The position numbers and the translations under genes were made by a program. From positions 1,240,001 through 1,304,000 of the forward strand of contig OZ252048.1 in NCBI GenBank assembly GCA_965247915.1: a stretch of 64,000 bases of DNA, read 5' to 3'. Positions within the stretch are counted from its first letter, which is position 1. The number at the start of each line of letters is the position of its first letter. Under the pieces are notes generated by a model, which worked only from the letters and a program-made list of their open reading frames with translations, was not told the origin of the DNA and made no database searches. Source of the stretch: JAKZRT01 sp965247915 (lineage in GTDB: Bacteria; Pseudomonadota; Alphaproteobacteria; Rhodobacterales; Rhodobacteraceae). Positions 1-7,911 of this stretch are shown piece by piece.

Positions 1-447
1 CTCGACAGCTCGCAACCCGCACTTGACCTGGCGTCCTGCGGTGCGGCGGCCATGGGCCGGGGCGATGATTTTCAGACCCGGCGCGGTGATGCGTTTGCGG
101 TCATGGAGGCGATAACGGCAGAGGGGCGCACCTTTGACGCGGTGGTCTGCGATCCGCCCGCTTTTGCACCGTCGAAAAAATCGCTGGCGCAGGGCCTGCG
201 CGCCTACGAACGGGTGGCGCGGCTGGCAGCACCCTTGGTGACGCCGGGCGGGGTGCTGGCGCTTTGTTCGTGCAGTCAGGCCGCCGAGCCACCCAAGTTT
301 CTGGCCGCTTGCGTGCGCGGGATCGGGCGCGCCGGACGCCAGGCGCAGCTGATTCACACTGGCTGTGCCAGCCCCGACCACCCGGTACTGCCGCAATTGG
401 GCGGTTCGGGCTATCTGAAGGCGCTGTTTTTCCGGCTGACCCGGTGA
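1..447 (+). CDS. class I SAM-dependent RNA methyltransferase, C-terminal part (5' end outside window)
   Basis: The frame is open from base 1 and stops at 445-447, so only about 148 C-terminal residues are present. The visible part has the end of the Rossmann-like methyltransferase fold. The motif CDPPAFAPSKK (starting near visible residue 50) matches the (N/D)PPxF catalytic loop of the RlmI/RlmK-type 23S rRNA methyltransferases, and it is followed by a glycine-rich turn and an SCSQ segment. These enzymes transfer a methyl group from SAM to a base in rRNA. The exact target base cannot be told from this fragment. The stop codon overlaps the GTG start of the next gene, suggesting translational coupling. 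Confidence 0.8.
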   Translation, partial: LDSSQPALDLASCGAAAMGRGDDFQTRRGDAFAVMEAITAEGRTFDAVVCDPPAFAPSKKSLAQGLRAYERVARLAAPLVTPGGVLALCSCSQAAEPPKFLAACVRGIGRAGRQAQLIHTGCASPDHPVLPQLGGSGYLKALFFRLTR

Positions 448-977
448 AGGTGCTGCTGGACGCCTGCGTGCTCTTCCCCACGGTGATGCGCGAGGTTTTG
501 CTGGGGGTGGCGGCGGCCGGGCTTTACGAACCACTTTGGTCGGACCGTATCCTTGAGGAATGGGCGCGAGCCGCCGGGCGTCATGGCGATGGGGCCTTGG
601 CGCGCCTTGATGTCTCCGCAGTCGCCGCGGCTTTCCCGAAGGCCAGCGTGATGCCGCGCACCGGTGATATGCGCCGCTTGGTGCTGCCCGATCCGAACGA
701 CGTCCATGTTCTGGCCGCCGCCATCGCCGGGTCGGCGCGCCTCATCGTGACGCTGAACGCCAAGGATTTTCCGCGCCACACGCTCAGCGCCGAAGGCCTG
801 TCGCGCCAGGACCCGGACGCCTTTTTGCGCGCCCTTTGGGCCGAAGCACCGGATGTGGTTGCCGGGGTGGCCGGGGCGGTTCGCGCACGCGCCGAAGCAA
901 GATCGGGCGAACCCCAGCCAATGCGCGCGCTTTTGAAACGCGCCCGCCTGCCGAGACTGGCCAGGGCAATGGTGTAA
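444..977 (+). CDS. PIN domain protein (RSP_2648 type)
   Basis: A 177-residue PIN-fold protein. The start chosen is the GTG at 444, whose last two bases are shared with the upstream stop (GTGA). A longer frame upstream lies entirely inside the methyltransferase gene. PIN domains are Mg-dependent ribonucleases that use clustered acidic residues. Here an Asp sits in the first strand (VLLDACVLFP, residue 6), a Glu in LEEWAR, an Asp pair in LPDPNDVHVL and an Asp in LNAKDFP. No antitoxin-like gene is adjacent, so this is probably a stand-alone PIN protein conserved in Rhodobacterales rather than a VapC toxin. Its RNA target is unknown. Confidence 0.75.
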   Translation: MKVLLDACVLFPTVMREVLLGVAAAGLYEPLWSDRILEEWARAAGRHGDGALARLDVSAVAAAFPKASVMPRTGDMRRLVLPDPNDVHVLAAAIAGSARLIVTLNAKDFPRHTLSAEGLSRQDPDAFLRALWAEAPDVVAGVAGAVRARAEARSGEPQPMRALLKRARLPRLARAMV

Positions 978-1074
978 AGGTGGCGTATGGGGCCGACCCC
1001 CTCTGGCCGCCGACAGCCATCTACCCCCGAAGTAATTATCGAAACGTTGAAAATCTCGTGCCCAGTGGGAAGAG

Positions 1075-1758
1075 TTATTCCGCCCAGCTGGCCTCGAGCT
1101 TTTCGATCGCCGCGACCCGCTCGCTGGTTTTCGGGTGGCTCATCAGCCAGGCCGGTGGGGCCGACATGCCCGAGCCGGTCAGGCGCTCGAGCTTGGAAAA
1201 CAGCGCCTTTTGCGCGGCGGTTCCGATCCCGGCCTTGGTCAGCAGCGCGGCGGCATAGGCGTCGGCCTCGTATTCGTCCGACCGGCTGAGGCGGGCCGCC
1301 AGCATGGTGGTCAGCGCGCTCGCGATAATCACACCGAGGCCCGGCAGAAACCGGCTGAGGACCAGCGCCAGCGCGGTTCGCAGCGCGTTCTGCCCGGAAA
1401 AGTCGATCATCCGGCGGCGCGAATGGCCCAGGGCCACATGGCCAAGCTCGTGCGCGATGACGCTGGCCAGCTCTTCGGCGCTGACATCGCCCGCCCGGTA
1501 TTTGTTGTAAAATCCGCGGGTTATGAATATCCGCCCGTCAGATGCGGCCAGGCCGTTGATCGGGTCGATCTCGTAGATATGGACCCGGATGCGATCAAGT
1601 CCGAGCGCCATGGCCATATCGCCCATCAGCACCCCCAGGATCGGGTCGGCCAGTTCGGTTGATTTCGTGTCCAGCTCGCGCGCCAGCCGCCAGGCCGAAA
1701 AGCGGTACATGATCAGCCCGTAAAGGACGGCAAGTATGATGGGCGAGAACTTGAGCAT
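1075..1758 (-). CDS. M48 family zinc metalloprotease
   Basis: A 227-residue Ste24/HtpX-like protease. The zinc motif HELGH is at residues 103-107, and DEYEADAY downstream supplies the third ligand. A hydrophobic N-terminal segment (residues about 5-19) anchors it to the inner membrane, and a second hydrophobic stretch follows the active site. The start at 1758 fits the N-terminal membrane segment better than an ATG 45 bases further upstream. It is the last gene of the leftward block that holds the MoxR and VWA remnants, and the order is conserved in Rhodobacterales. A role in membrane protein quality control is inferred from the family. All catalytic residues are present, so this gene appears functional although its neighbours are decayed. 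Confidence 0.85.
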   Translation of the reverse strand: MLKFSPIILAVLYGLIMYRFSAWRLARELDTKSTELADPILGVLMGDMAMALGLDRIRVHIYEIDPINGLAASDGRIFITRGFYNKYRAGDVSAEELASVIAHELGHVALGHSRRRMIDFSGQNALRTALALVLSRFLPGLGVIIASALTTMLAARLSRSDEYEADAYAAALLTKAGIGTAAQKALFSKLERLTGSGMSAPPAWLMSHPKTSERVAAIEKLEASWAE

Positions 1759-1812
1759 ATTCCAGATATGGGGCAGCGGGGTGCGCGAGGCAAGCGCAGA
1801 CACACGGGCGCG

Positions 1813-2106
1813 TTACCGCCCCTGCGCTTTCATCCCGTCCTCGATCCCGGCCATATCTGCGGCGCTCGGATGTTTTTCGGCCATTTTCCGCAGCCAGTCC
1901 GCGGGCAGGACCAGCGCCTCGATCACGGCCTCGGCCGGGATCTCTGCCAGTCCCGCGAACGCGCAATGTTTGGCCCGGTCAAACTTGTCGAGATGGCGTT
2001 CATCCTTGACCATCGCGGTCCGCGCCAGAAAATTGAACCCGTCGACATCATAGGTGGCAAGCCCCGAGGCCACCGCTTCAAAAAACACCAGATATTCGCG
2101 CAGTGG
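1813..2106 (-). pseudogene. VWA (CoxE-like) protein remnant with N-terminus lost and VWA domain deleted
   Basis: Reading leftwards, the segment begins LREYLVFFEAVASG and continues with a block (TAMVKDERHLDKFDRA, LPADWLRKMAEKH) that matches the N-terminal ~100 residues of alphaproteobacterial CoxE-like VWA proteins of about 390 residues. It then jumps to AGIEDGMKAQGR and a stop, which resembles the extreme C-terminus of the same family. The whole VWA/MIDAS domain (about 270 residues) is missing, apparently by an in-frame deletion. The normal N-terminus is also gone, so the frame runs in from the neighbouring small gene. The intact protein works with a MoxR AAA+ ATPase. Family assignment is from memory of the consensus; an alignment is needed for exact breakpoints. 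Confidence 0.7.
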
Positions 2107-2108
2107 CC

Positions 2109-2274
2109 TCAGGCGGCGCGCACGACGATGATCGCAATGACCAGGCCGATGATCGCGAAAATGATCGTGAACGGCGGCGTATTGAAGCATGTCCAGACGA
2201 TTGCCCTGCGCCCGGCGCGCGCGCCTGAGGCCGACCAGCGATCCGATCAAAAATCCGGCGATGGCAAAGGTCAT
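2109..2274 (-). pseudogene. small membrane protein ('apolipoprotein acyltransferase'-like), frameshifted
   Basis: The frame starts MTFAIAGFLIGSLVGL and continues to NRLDMLQYAAV. It then loses its hydrophobic second half, which is found one frame over as FTIIFAIIGLVIAIIVVRAA followed by a TGA at 2109-2111. Together they give a protein of about 55 residues with two membrane segments. This matches a short family found beside CoxE-like VWA genes in Rhodobacterales and often labelled apolipoprotein acyltransferase without functional proof. The frame change falls near 2170-2178. The N-terminal half occurs twice because of a tandem duplication (2196-2435). It is either a real frameshift or a local sequence error. 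Confidence 0.6.
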
Positions 2275-2435
2275 CCTGGGCTTCCCCTTGGCCCGGCCGG
2301 TGCCAGCGTGACGCGTATCTCCGACGATTGCCCTGCGCCCGGCGCGCGCGCCTGAGGCCGACCAGCGATCCGATCAAAAATCCGGCGATGGCAAAGGTCA
2401 TCCTGGGCTTCCCCTTGGCCCGGCCGGTGCCAGCG
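2196..2435. repeat. tandem duplication, two 113-bp copies with a 127-bp period
   Basis: Bases 2196-2308 are repeated without change at 2323-2435, separated by 14 bases. The spacer itself resembles the sequence beyond the second copy with small indels, so the duplicated unit was probably the full 127 bases. Each copy holds, reading leftwards, the 3' end of the DUF2927 gene and the 5' end of the small membrane-protein gene, joined by an ATGA overlap. The right-hand copy is the one still joined to the intact DUF2927 gene. The left-hand copy leads into the rest of the small gene. Confidence 0.9.
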
Positions 2436-3777
2436 ACGCGATCTCGAACAGGCGGCGGGCGACATCGTCGGCGTCGCCAAAGCCATAGCGCGCCCAGCCC
2501 AGGCCCTCGCCGCGCACGATCTCGGCCTCGGAATTCCGATCCAATAAATCAAGCGCCTCGGCCTTGATCAACAGCAACGTCGCCAGCAGGGCGGCGTTTT
2601 CGGACTTTGCCACCACCCGCAGATGGTCGTTTGAGATTTCAAGCGCCGCACGCGGTTCGCCGGCGCTCAGGGAAAACGCGGCCAGCTGCATGCCGACATG
2701 GGCGGCCTGGATCGCGGTGTCGTCGGAATTGCCATAGATCGTGGCCGCATGAAAAAACGAGCTGAGGGCCAGGTCGCCCGCTTGGCCAAGCGACAGACGC
2801 GCCAGCAAGAAATGCGAGAACGCCAGGCGGGTGTCGGTCCAGCCGCGCGCGCGCGCAATGACCAGCGCCCGCTCGGCGGCGCGCAGACGACGGCCGCGGC
2901 CGGTGTTGGGGGCCAGCGCGCGCTCGACCTCTTCGATCCAGAAGCGCGGTGTTTCGATGGCGTTGGCAATGCCCCTGCTGCGCGCGCCAGGGTTCAGGCG
3001 GGACAGGATCACCGGCAGGCGGCGCGCGACCTGATCGGGTGACATGCCGCTGGTCAGTTCGGCCGCGTAGGTGACGCGCAACATCAGCATGTCGAACCCG
3101 GTCAGCACGGTGTGAAAATTGTCATCGTTGAAGACCGAATTGTTGAGCCGGTAGAGGTCGTTGAGCGGGCCAAGCGCTTGGGCCAGTTCTTCGTGCAGGC
3201 AGTCGCGCATTTCCTGTGGGGCGACGTCGCCGGGTAAAAAGATCGCAGCCGTGGTGCGGGTGCTCACCGCCGCCCAATCGTGGACTTTTGACCTGCGGCT
3301 GGCGCGAAATTCGTCCCAGTTGGTCGCATTTGGCACCACAAAACAGGCCGCCTGGGGCACGATCCACTGGAGCTGACGGCGCGGGATGGTCTCGACGGTG
3401 ATGTTGGCCGCTTGATCGGCGGGCACTTGGGTTATGTCGATGCGCGCCTCGCGCCGCAGGCGGTCCAGCAGGGCCGCAAAATCGGCCGACAGGCTGGCGC
3501 TCTGGTTGGTGCCGGTAAGGCGCACTGTGATCGGTCCTTCAAAGCGGCTGAAGACGGGCAGGGCGCGCCCGCTTTCCATAGCAAAGCTCAGTTCCAGAAA
3601 GTCGCGCGCAAGTTCGGCATTGGTGCCGCCGGGCGAGGCGTGGCGTTGCGGCGCGAAAACCTTCATCGGCGGCAGAATTGCATCGAAATTGGCGCGCCGC
3701 TGCGACAGCTCCGCGTCGTTTGGCACCGCACAGGCGGTCAGGCACCCCAACAGTATGACCGGCAGACCGCGCAGCAT
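2398..3777 (-). CDS. DUF2927 lipoprotein
   Basis: A 459-residue protein with a lipoprotein signal peptide: hydrophobic core GLPVILLGCL, lipobox LTAC with lipidation Cys near residue 16. The family is DUF2927. The central part contains LHEELAQALGPLNDL, which looks like a degenerate zincin helix (HEELAQ), followed by the well-conserved segment LYRLNNSVFNDD. The C-terminal third is helical and repeat-like. The last residues (SLAPAGPRGSPG) lie within the tandem duplication, so the native C-terminus may be slightly altered. The start is 4 bases after the acetyltransferase stop, and the stop overlaps the next ATG. Function is unknown; an envelope location is supported by the lipobox. Confidence 0.8.
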   Translation of the reverse strand: MLRGLPVILLGCLTACAVPNDAELSQRRANFDAILPPMKVFAPQRHASPGGTNAELARDFLELSFAMESGRALPVFSRFEGPITVRLTGTNQSASLSADFAALLDRLRREARIDITQVPADQAANITVETIPRRQLQWIVPQAACFVVPNATNWDEFRASRRSKVHDWAAVSTRTTAAIFLPGDVAPQEMRDCLHEELAQALGPLNDLYRLNNSVFNDDNFHTVLTGFDMLMLRVTYAAELTSGMSPDQVARRLPVILSRLNPGARSRGIANAIETPRFWIEEVERALAPNTGRGRRLRAAERALVIARARGWTDTRLAFSHFLLARLSLGQAGDLALSSFFHAATIYGNSDDTAIQAAHVGMQLAAFSLSAGEPRAALEISNDHLRVVAKSENAALLATLLLIKAEALDLLDRNSEAEIVRGEGLGWARYGFGDADDVARRLFEIASLAPAGPRGSPG

Positions 3778-3781
3778 CGCT

Positions 3782-4237
3782 TCAGCTCCGATTGTAGCGG
3801 ATAAAGGGCGTCAAGTTGCCGATCCGGTCATAAAGGCGGCGCGCGTTTCGATTGAAATCCTGCGTCAGCCAATAGGTTGACCCGACCCCGTGGGTGTCAG
3901 CCGCAGCATAGACCGCCTCGATCAGTTCCCGGCCCAATCCGGAGCCGCGCGCCGCATCATCGACCCAAAGATCCTTAAGATAGCAAGTATCGGCAATCGA
4001 CCAGCCGTGGCGGTGAAAAAGGAAATGGGCCAGACCCCGCGGCCGGCCATCGACTAGCGCCATGAGCCCTGAAAAGTCGCGTTGATCGTCGCCCAGGAGG
4101 CGCTGAAAATAGACCTCGTAAACGTCGTCCGGCACCGCGGTTTCGTAAAACCTCAGGTAGCCCGTCCACATGCGCCGCCATTCGGGTTCGTCGGCGGGCC
4201 GCAGCGGGCGTATTTCAATCGAGCGATCAGTGGGCAT
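3782..4237 (-). CDS. GNAT family N-acetyltransferase
   Basis: A 151-residue Gcn5-related acetyltransferase. The fold is visible as IEIRPLRPADEPEW at the N-terminus, the acetyl-CoA-binding strand and loop DLWVDDAARGSGLGREL (R/Q-x-x-G-x-G/A type) and a C-terminal NRNARRLYDRIG helix. The start at 4237 places the GNAT fold at the N-terminus. An alternative ATG at 4354 overlaps the stop of the MoxR remnant (ATGA) and would add 39 residues with no recognisable domain. That overlap could still matter for translational coupling. Substrate is unknown. It is transcribed with the MoxR remnant upstream and DUF2927 downstream. Confidence 0.75.
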   Translation of the reverse strand: MPTDRSIEIRPLRPADEPEWRRMWTGYLRFYETAVPDDVYEVYFQRLLGDDQRDFSGLMALVDGRPRGLAHFLFHRHGWSIADTCYLKDLWVDDAARGSGLGRELIEAVYAAADTHGVGSTYWLTQDFNRNARRLYDRIGNLTPFIRYNRS

Positions 4238-4350
4238 TGGTCTCGGGTCCAACTCTGAAAGTGCGAATCTGGCGGTATGAACTGGCCAAGTCAAATGGTC
4301 CCGGGCGCGTTTGCCCACCCTGTTGCGCGCAAGCACCGCGCAGATGTCGC

Positions 4351-4716
4351 TCATCGCTGCCCCCGCGCCATGAAGGCCAGCCGCTCGAATAGCTGCAATT
4401 CCCGTTGGTTTTTCAACAGCGCGCCGTAAAGGCGCGGCAAGGTGACGTCAGGCACCCGTGCGTCGCCCAGCTGGCTGTCGCGCAGGCGGCTGACCGCGTC
4501 ATATTCGTAAAGCCCCTGCGCCGCCTTGGTGGCCGATCTGATGTGCCGTTTGATGATCGGAAGCCTCAATGCCTGGGCCATCTGGCGGGCCAGCTCGGTT
4601 TTGCCGGTGCCGGGCTCGCCCTTGACCAATAACGGGCGTTCCAGGGTGACTGATGCATTGACCGCAACAGTCAGATCCTCGGTGGCCACACAGGCGTCGG
4701 TGCCCGTAAACTTCAT
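4351..4716 (-). pseudogene. MoxR AAA+ ATPase, internally deleted
   Basis: The 121-residue frame begins like a complete MoxR protein (MKFTGTDACVATEDL) with an intact Walker A motif GEPGTGKT near residues 34-41 and the conserved YEYDAVSRLRDSQLGDARV. It then passes directly to LYGALLKNQRELQLFERLAFM, which is the C-terminal end of the family. About 160 residues holding Walker B, sensor 1 and the arginine finger are missing, and the frame is preserved. Full-length relatives are about 280 residues. Without Walker B it cannot hydrolyse ATP normally. Its stop overlaps a downstream ATG, so retention of the frame may serve translation of the operon. The VWA partner at 1813-2106 shows the same type of deletion. 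Confidence 0.8.
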
Positions 4717-4846
4717 TTTTTTGAACCTCGTAGTGGCACTTATGCCAATTGATCACCCTCTATCGCAGGACTTTGAGACGAGCAATGCGATCACCTAGTG
4801 ACAAGGTCCAAGGACTCAGCTAAATCCCGGCTCGGGAGAGTGCCGG

Positions 4847-5320
4847 ATGTCAAAAAGAGTAAAAATGAACGGGTCCGGCGAGAACAGGGGAAAACGTGTG
4901 AAAGCGGAAATATTTCTGCCGGAGGATTACCGGCCTATTGAAGACGAACCCTTTATGAACGGCCGCCAGCTTGAATGGTTTCGCAGGGAATTGCTGGCGC
5001 AACGGACCGATATTCTGGACGAAAGCAAGACAACCATCGCCGGACTTCAAGGTGCGACGCGCAACATTCCCGACATTGCCGACCGCGCCAGCGAGGAAAC
5101 CGACCGCGCGCTAGAGCTGCGCATTCGTGACCGTCAGCGCAAATTGGTGGCCAAAATCGACGCCGCGATCCGGCGAATCGACGAGGGGGAATTCGGCTAT
5201 TGTCGCGACACCGGCGAACCGATTTCGCTGCAGCGTCTGGTTGCCCGGCCGACCACAACGCTCAGCCTCGAGGCGCAGGAACGTCACGAGCGCCGCGAAA
5301 AGGTGCATCGCAACGACTGA
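4847..5320 (+). CDS. dksA: RNA polymerase-binding transcription factor DksA
   Basis: A 157-residue DksA. It has the coiled-coil region (NGRQLEWFRRELLAQRTDILDES), the conserved NIPDIADRASEETDRALELR stretch that contains the acidic tip, and the C-terminal globular part ending LSLEAQERHERREKV. The zinc finger is of the reduced alphaproteobacterial type, with one Cys in GYCRDTGEPISLQR and none of the other three. DksA binds the secondary channel of RNA polymerase and, with ppGpp, adjusts rRNA and amino-acid promoters. The frame carries about 19 residues before the usual KAEIFLPEDYRP start, so the true start may be a little downstream. An intrinsic terminator follows at 5345-5377. Confidence 0.9.
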   Translation: MSKRVKMNGSGENRGKRVKAEIFLPEDYRPIEDEPFMNGRQLEWFRRELLAQRTDILDESKTTIAGLQGATRNIPDIADRASEETDRALELRIRDRQRKLVAKIDAAIRRIDEGEFGYCRDTGEPISLQRLVARPTTTLSLEAQERHERREKVHRND

Positions 5321-5344
5321 GACTCCGATGACTGAACGCTCAAG

Positions 5345-5377
5345 AACCACCGGTTGCCCCGCGCGCCGGTGGTTTTT
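5345..5377 (+). terminator. intrinsic terminator of dksA
   Basis: A perfect 9-bp stem, AACCACCGG (5345-5353) with CCGGTGGTT (5366-5374), encloses a 12-base loop and runs into five consecutive T. It lies 25 bases after the dksA stop. It also shows that the TTG at 5354, inside the loop, is not the start of the next gene. Confidence 0.85.
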
Positions 5378-5386
5378 GTTTGCAAA

Positions 5387-6583
5387 GTGAGCGTGCTGCG
5401 CGAAATTGGCGTTATTGGCGGCGGTGTTGCCGGTCTGGCGGCGGCTCTGGCGTTGGCGCGAGCCGGATTTGAGGTCACCGTTTACGAACAAACCCCCGCG
5501 ATCACTGAATTTGGCGCGGGCCTGCAGATCAGCCCCAATGGCGCTGCGGTGCTGGGTCATCTGGGTCTGACCGAGGTTCTGGACGAGGCCGCAACCCGCG
5601 CCCAGGCGGTCAGCCTGATCGACGGACCAAACGGGCGACCGGTTGCGCATTTCGACGTGTCGCAGGGTGTCGCGGGCCGCGGATATTATTTCCTGCGCCG
5701 GGCCGATCTGGTGTCGATGCTGTCCACCGCGGCGAAGGATGCCGGTGCGCGCTTGAACTTTGGCCAGCGCGTGGTTGGCGTTGAAGCCCAAAAGCACGAG
5801 GCGCGGCTGATCTTTGACACCGGTGAAAGTTCAGCGCATCCGCTGGTCATTGCCGCCGATGGTGTCCATTCGGTGGCGCGCGGGTCATTGGGTTTGGGGC
5901 GTGACCCGGTTTTTTCAGGTCAGGTCGCCTGGCGGGCATTGGTTCCGCTGGACCGCCCGCCTGACCCGGTGGTGCGGGTTCACATGGGGCCGGGGCGGCA
6001 TCTGGTCCATTATCCGCTGGCGGGCGGCAAGCTGATGAACATCGTGGGCGTCGAATCGCGCGCCGAATGGGCCGCCGACGGCTGGTCGATCCCGGACGAT
6101 CCGGCGCGGTTGCGCACCGCGTTTTCGGACTTCGCATTGCCGGTCCGCGATCTGCTTGGCGGCGTCGAAGACGTGCACCTCTGGGGTCTGCATCTCTACC
6201 CGGTGCTCGAACGATGGTCGAAAGGCCCGGTGGTGCTGATCGGCGATGCGGCCCATCCGACGTTGCCGTTCATGGCGCAGGGGGCCAACCTGGCCCTGGA
6301 AGACGCAGGCGTTCTGGCGCGGCTGCTGACCGATTGCGCGGACATCAACAGCGCATTTGAACGCTTTGAAAAGATACGAAAAACCCGAGTGACCAGAATC
6401 ATCTCGGCGGCCCGTGCTAATGGCCGGAACTACCATCGGCGCGGCCTGTCAAAGATCGCGGCCCACCTTGCGCTGGGGCTCGGACAGCGGCTGGAACCCG
6501 GTCTTGTCGCTCGCCGCTTTGACTGGATTTACGCGCACGACGCCGTGGCTCAGGCGTCAAGTTCCACCAGCACCGGCACGTGA
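5387..6583 (+). CDS. FAD-dependent monooxygenase (salicylate hydroxylase-like)
   Basis: About 398 residues, group A flavoprotein monooxygenase. The N-terminal dinucleotide fold GGGVAGLAAALALA with YEQ at the end of the second strand binds FAD. The DG motif appears as ADGVHSVAR and the GD motif as GDAAHPTLPFMAQGANLALEDA. The start is taken as GTG 5387, just after the dksA terminator; an upstream TTG lies inside that terminator. Family members hydroxylate aromatic acids using NAD(P)H and O2. The substrate cannot be told and no ring-cleavage gene is nearby. The 3' end overlaps the convergent xth gene by 34 bases. Confidence 0.8.
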   Translation: MSVLREIGVIGGGVAGLAAALALARAGFEVTVYEQTPAITEFGAGLQISPNGAAVLGHLGLTEVLDEAATRAQAVSLIDGPNGRPVAHFDVSQGVAGRGYYFLRRADLVSMLSTAAKDAGARLNFGQRVVGVEAQKHEARLIFDTGESSAHPLVIAADGVHSVARGSLGLGRDPVFSGQVAWRALVPLDRPPDPVVRVHMGPGRHLVHYPLAGGKLMNIVGVESRAEWAADGWSIPDDPARLRTAFSDFALPVRDLLGGVEDVHLWGLHLYPVLERWSKGPVVLIGDAAHPTLPFMAQGANLALEDAGVLARLLTDCADINSAFERFEKIRKTRVTRIISAARANGRNYHRRGLSKIAAHLALGLGQRLEPGLVARRFDWIYAHDAVAQASSSTSTGT

Positions 6584-7329
6584 TCGGATGGTTTTTCGCC
6601 GCCCCTGACCGCCGCATCGATCCGGGCATCGACCAGCAAATCGGCGCATTGCGGGGTCAGCAGGAAATGGTCGATGCGGATGCCGTCGTTTCGGTCCCAG
6701 GCCCCGGCCTGAAAATCCCAGAACGAATAATGCCCCGGCGCCGCCTCGCGGGCCCGGAAGGCTTCGGTGAACCCGAGGTTCACAATGCGGCGCCAGGCGC
6801 GCAGGGATTCGGGGCGGTAGAGCGCGTCGCCCTCCCAGGCCTCGGGCCGCTTGGCGTCTTCGGGCTGGGGGATGATATTGAAGTCGCCCGCCATCAGCGC
6901 CGGTTCCTCGTCCGCCAGCAGGTCGCGCGCTCGGGCCTCGAGCCGTTCCATCCAGGCGAGTTTATAGTCGAACTTCGGCCCCGGCACCGGGTTGCCATTG
7001 GGCAGATAAAGTCCGCAGATACGCACCGCCCGGTCGCCGACCACCGTGGCCTCGATCCACCGCGCCTGCGCGTCGGCCTCGTCGCCGGGCAGGCCGCGCG
7101 TCACATCCTCCAGCGGAAATTTCGACAGGATCGCCACACCGTTGAACGACTTTTGTCCATGGGTTTCAACGTTATAGCCCCGGTCCTCGAACAACTCGCG
7201 CGGGAAGTTTTCGTCGATCGACTTGATCTCCTGCAACAGCACGACATCCGGTTTGGCTTCGTCCAGCCAGGCGGGCAAGGCAACCGACCGGGCTTTGACG
7301 CCGTTGATGTTGAAGGTCGCGATACGCAT
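6550..7329 (-). CDS. xth: exodeoxyribonuclease III
   Basis: A 259-residue EEP-fold nuclease of the ExoIII/AP endonuclease family. It has the N-terminal TFNINGVKAR, the catalytic Glu in LLQEIK, GLYLPNGNP, GDFNIIPQPED and the C-terminal IDHFLLT and KPSDHVPVLVEL. All active-site Asn, Asp, Glu and His positions are seen. It cuts abasic sites and degrades 3' ends during base-excision repair. The ATG at 7329 is chosen because it places MRIATFNINGV at the N-terminus as usual; an in-frame ATG seven codons upstream is less likely. Convergent overlap with the monooxygenase. Confidence 0.92.
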   Translation of the reverse strand: MRIATFNINGVKARSVALPAWLDEAKPDVVLLQEIKSIDENFPRELFEDRGYNVETHGQKSFNGVAILSKFPLEDVTRGLPGDEADAQARWIEATVVGDRAVRICGLYLPNGNPVPGPKFDYKLAWMERLEARARDLLADEEPALMAGDFNIIPQPEDAKRPEAWEGDALYRPESLRAWRRIVNLGFTEAFRAREAAPGHYSFWDFQAGAWDRNDGIRIDHFLLTPQCADLLVDARIDAAVRGGEKPSDHVPVLVELDA

Positions 7330-7380
7330 GGCCCGATTATTCCGCCTCACCCGCGCCGCCGCAAGCGAATTTGGACCAGA

Positions 7381-7812
7381 TCAAAGCGTTCCGGGCGTAA
7401 TTGTCCACAGCGCCAGCCGCCCGTCAGGCTCGGTCAGCCGGTAATAGGGGCCGATCTTGTAGTCCTCGGAGCATTTCAGCGCCAGATCCTCGTTTTCGCG
7501 GCAGAACATCCCGTCGACTACATGCCAAAGGCCACCGGGCGGGTCGGCCCATTCACCGCCCGCGTCGCGCGCGTGATGGGTGCCGTCGGCGTTGATCTCC
7601 GATATCCAGTCTTCGTTCGGCTCGACAAAGCTGACGCCGGAAACCGACGCGGTGATCGCTTCGTCGATCAGGCGAACCCCGCCAAGTGCGATCAGGTCGT
7701 CAGGGGTGTCGGCGGAAAATATCGCCTGACGGCTGACCCCAAACCCAAGATCGCCGATGTCGCAGGCCGACAACAAAAGCGCTGCCGCCAGAAATGCGAG
7801 GGATTTTTTCAT
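7381..7812 (-). CDS. hypothetical lipoprotein
   Basis: A 143-residue protein with a clear type II signal peptide: MKKSLAFLAAALLLSAC, lipidation Cys at residue 17. The mature part is small and acidic, with two further Cys (near MFCREN and LKCSED) that could form a disulfide in the periplasm. No family is recognised with confidence. It sits between xth and erpA on the same strand, with about 50 bases to xth and 99 bases to erpA. Confidence 0.65.
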   Translation of the reverse strand: MKKSLAFLAAALLLSACDIGDLGFGVSRQAIFSADTPDDLIALGGVRLIDEAITASVSGVSFVEPNEDWISEINADGTHHARDAGGEWADPPGGLWHVVDGMFCRENEDLALKCSEDYKIGPYYRLTEPDGRLALWTITPGTL

Positions 7813-7911
7813 GTGATTGCCCTGCTCCGAGCCCCGGTTTGGCCCAACTTACCTCAGCCGTGGCGCAAGATCACTAGGGGCATTGACGGGCGGCGATACT
7901 TTGCGGACGTC

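Noticed and set aside
444..977. PIN protein as the toxin of a VapBC pair
   Set aside because: No small antitoxin-like gene precedes it, and it overlaps a methyltransferase gene instead.
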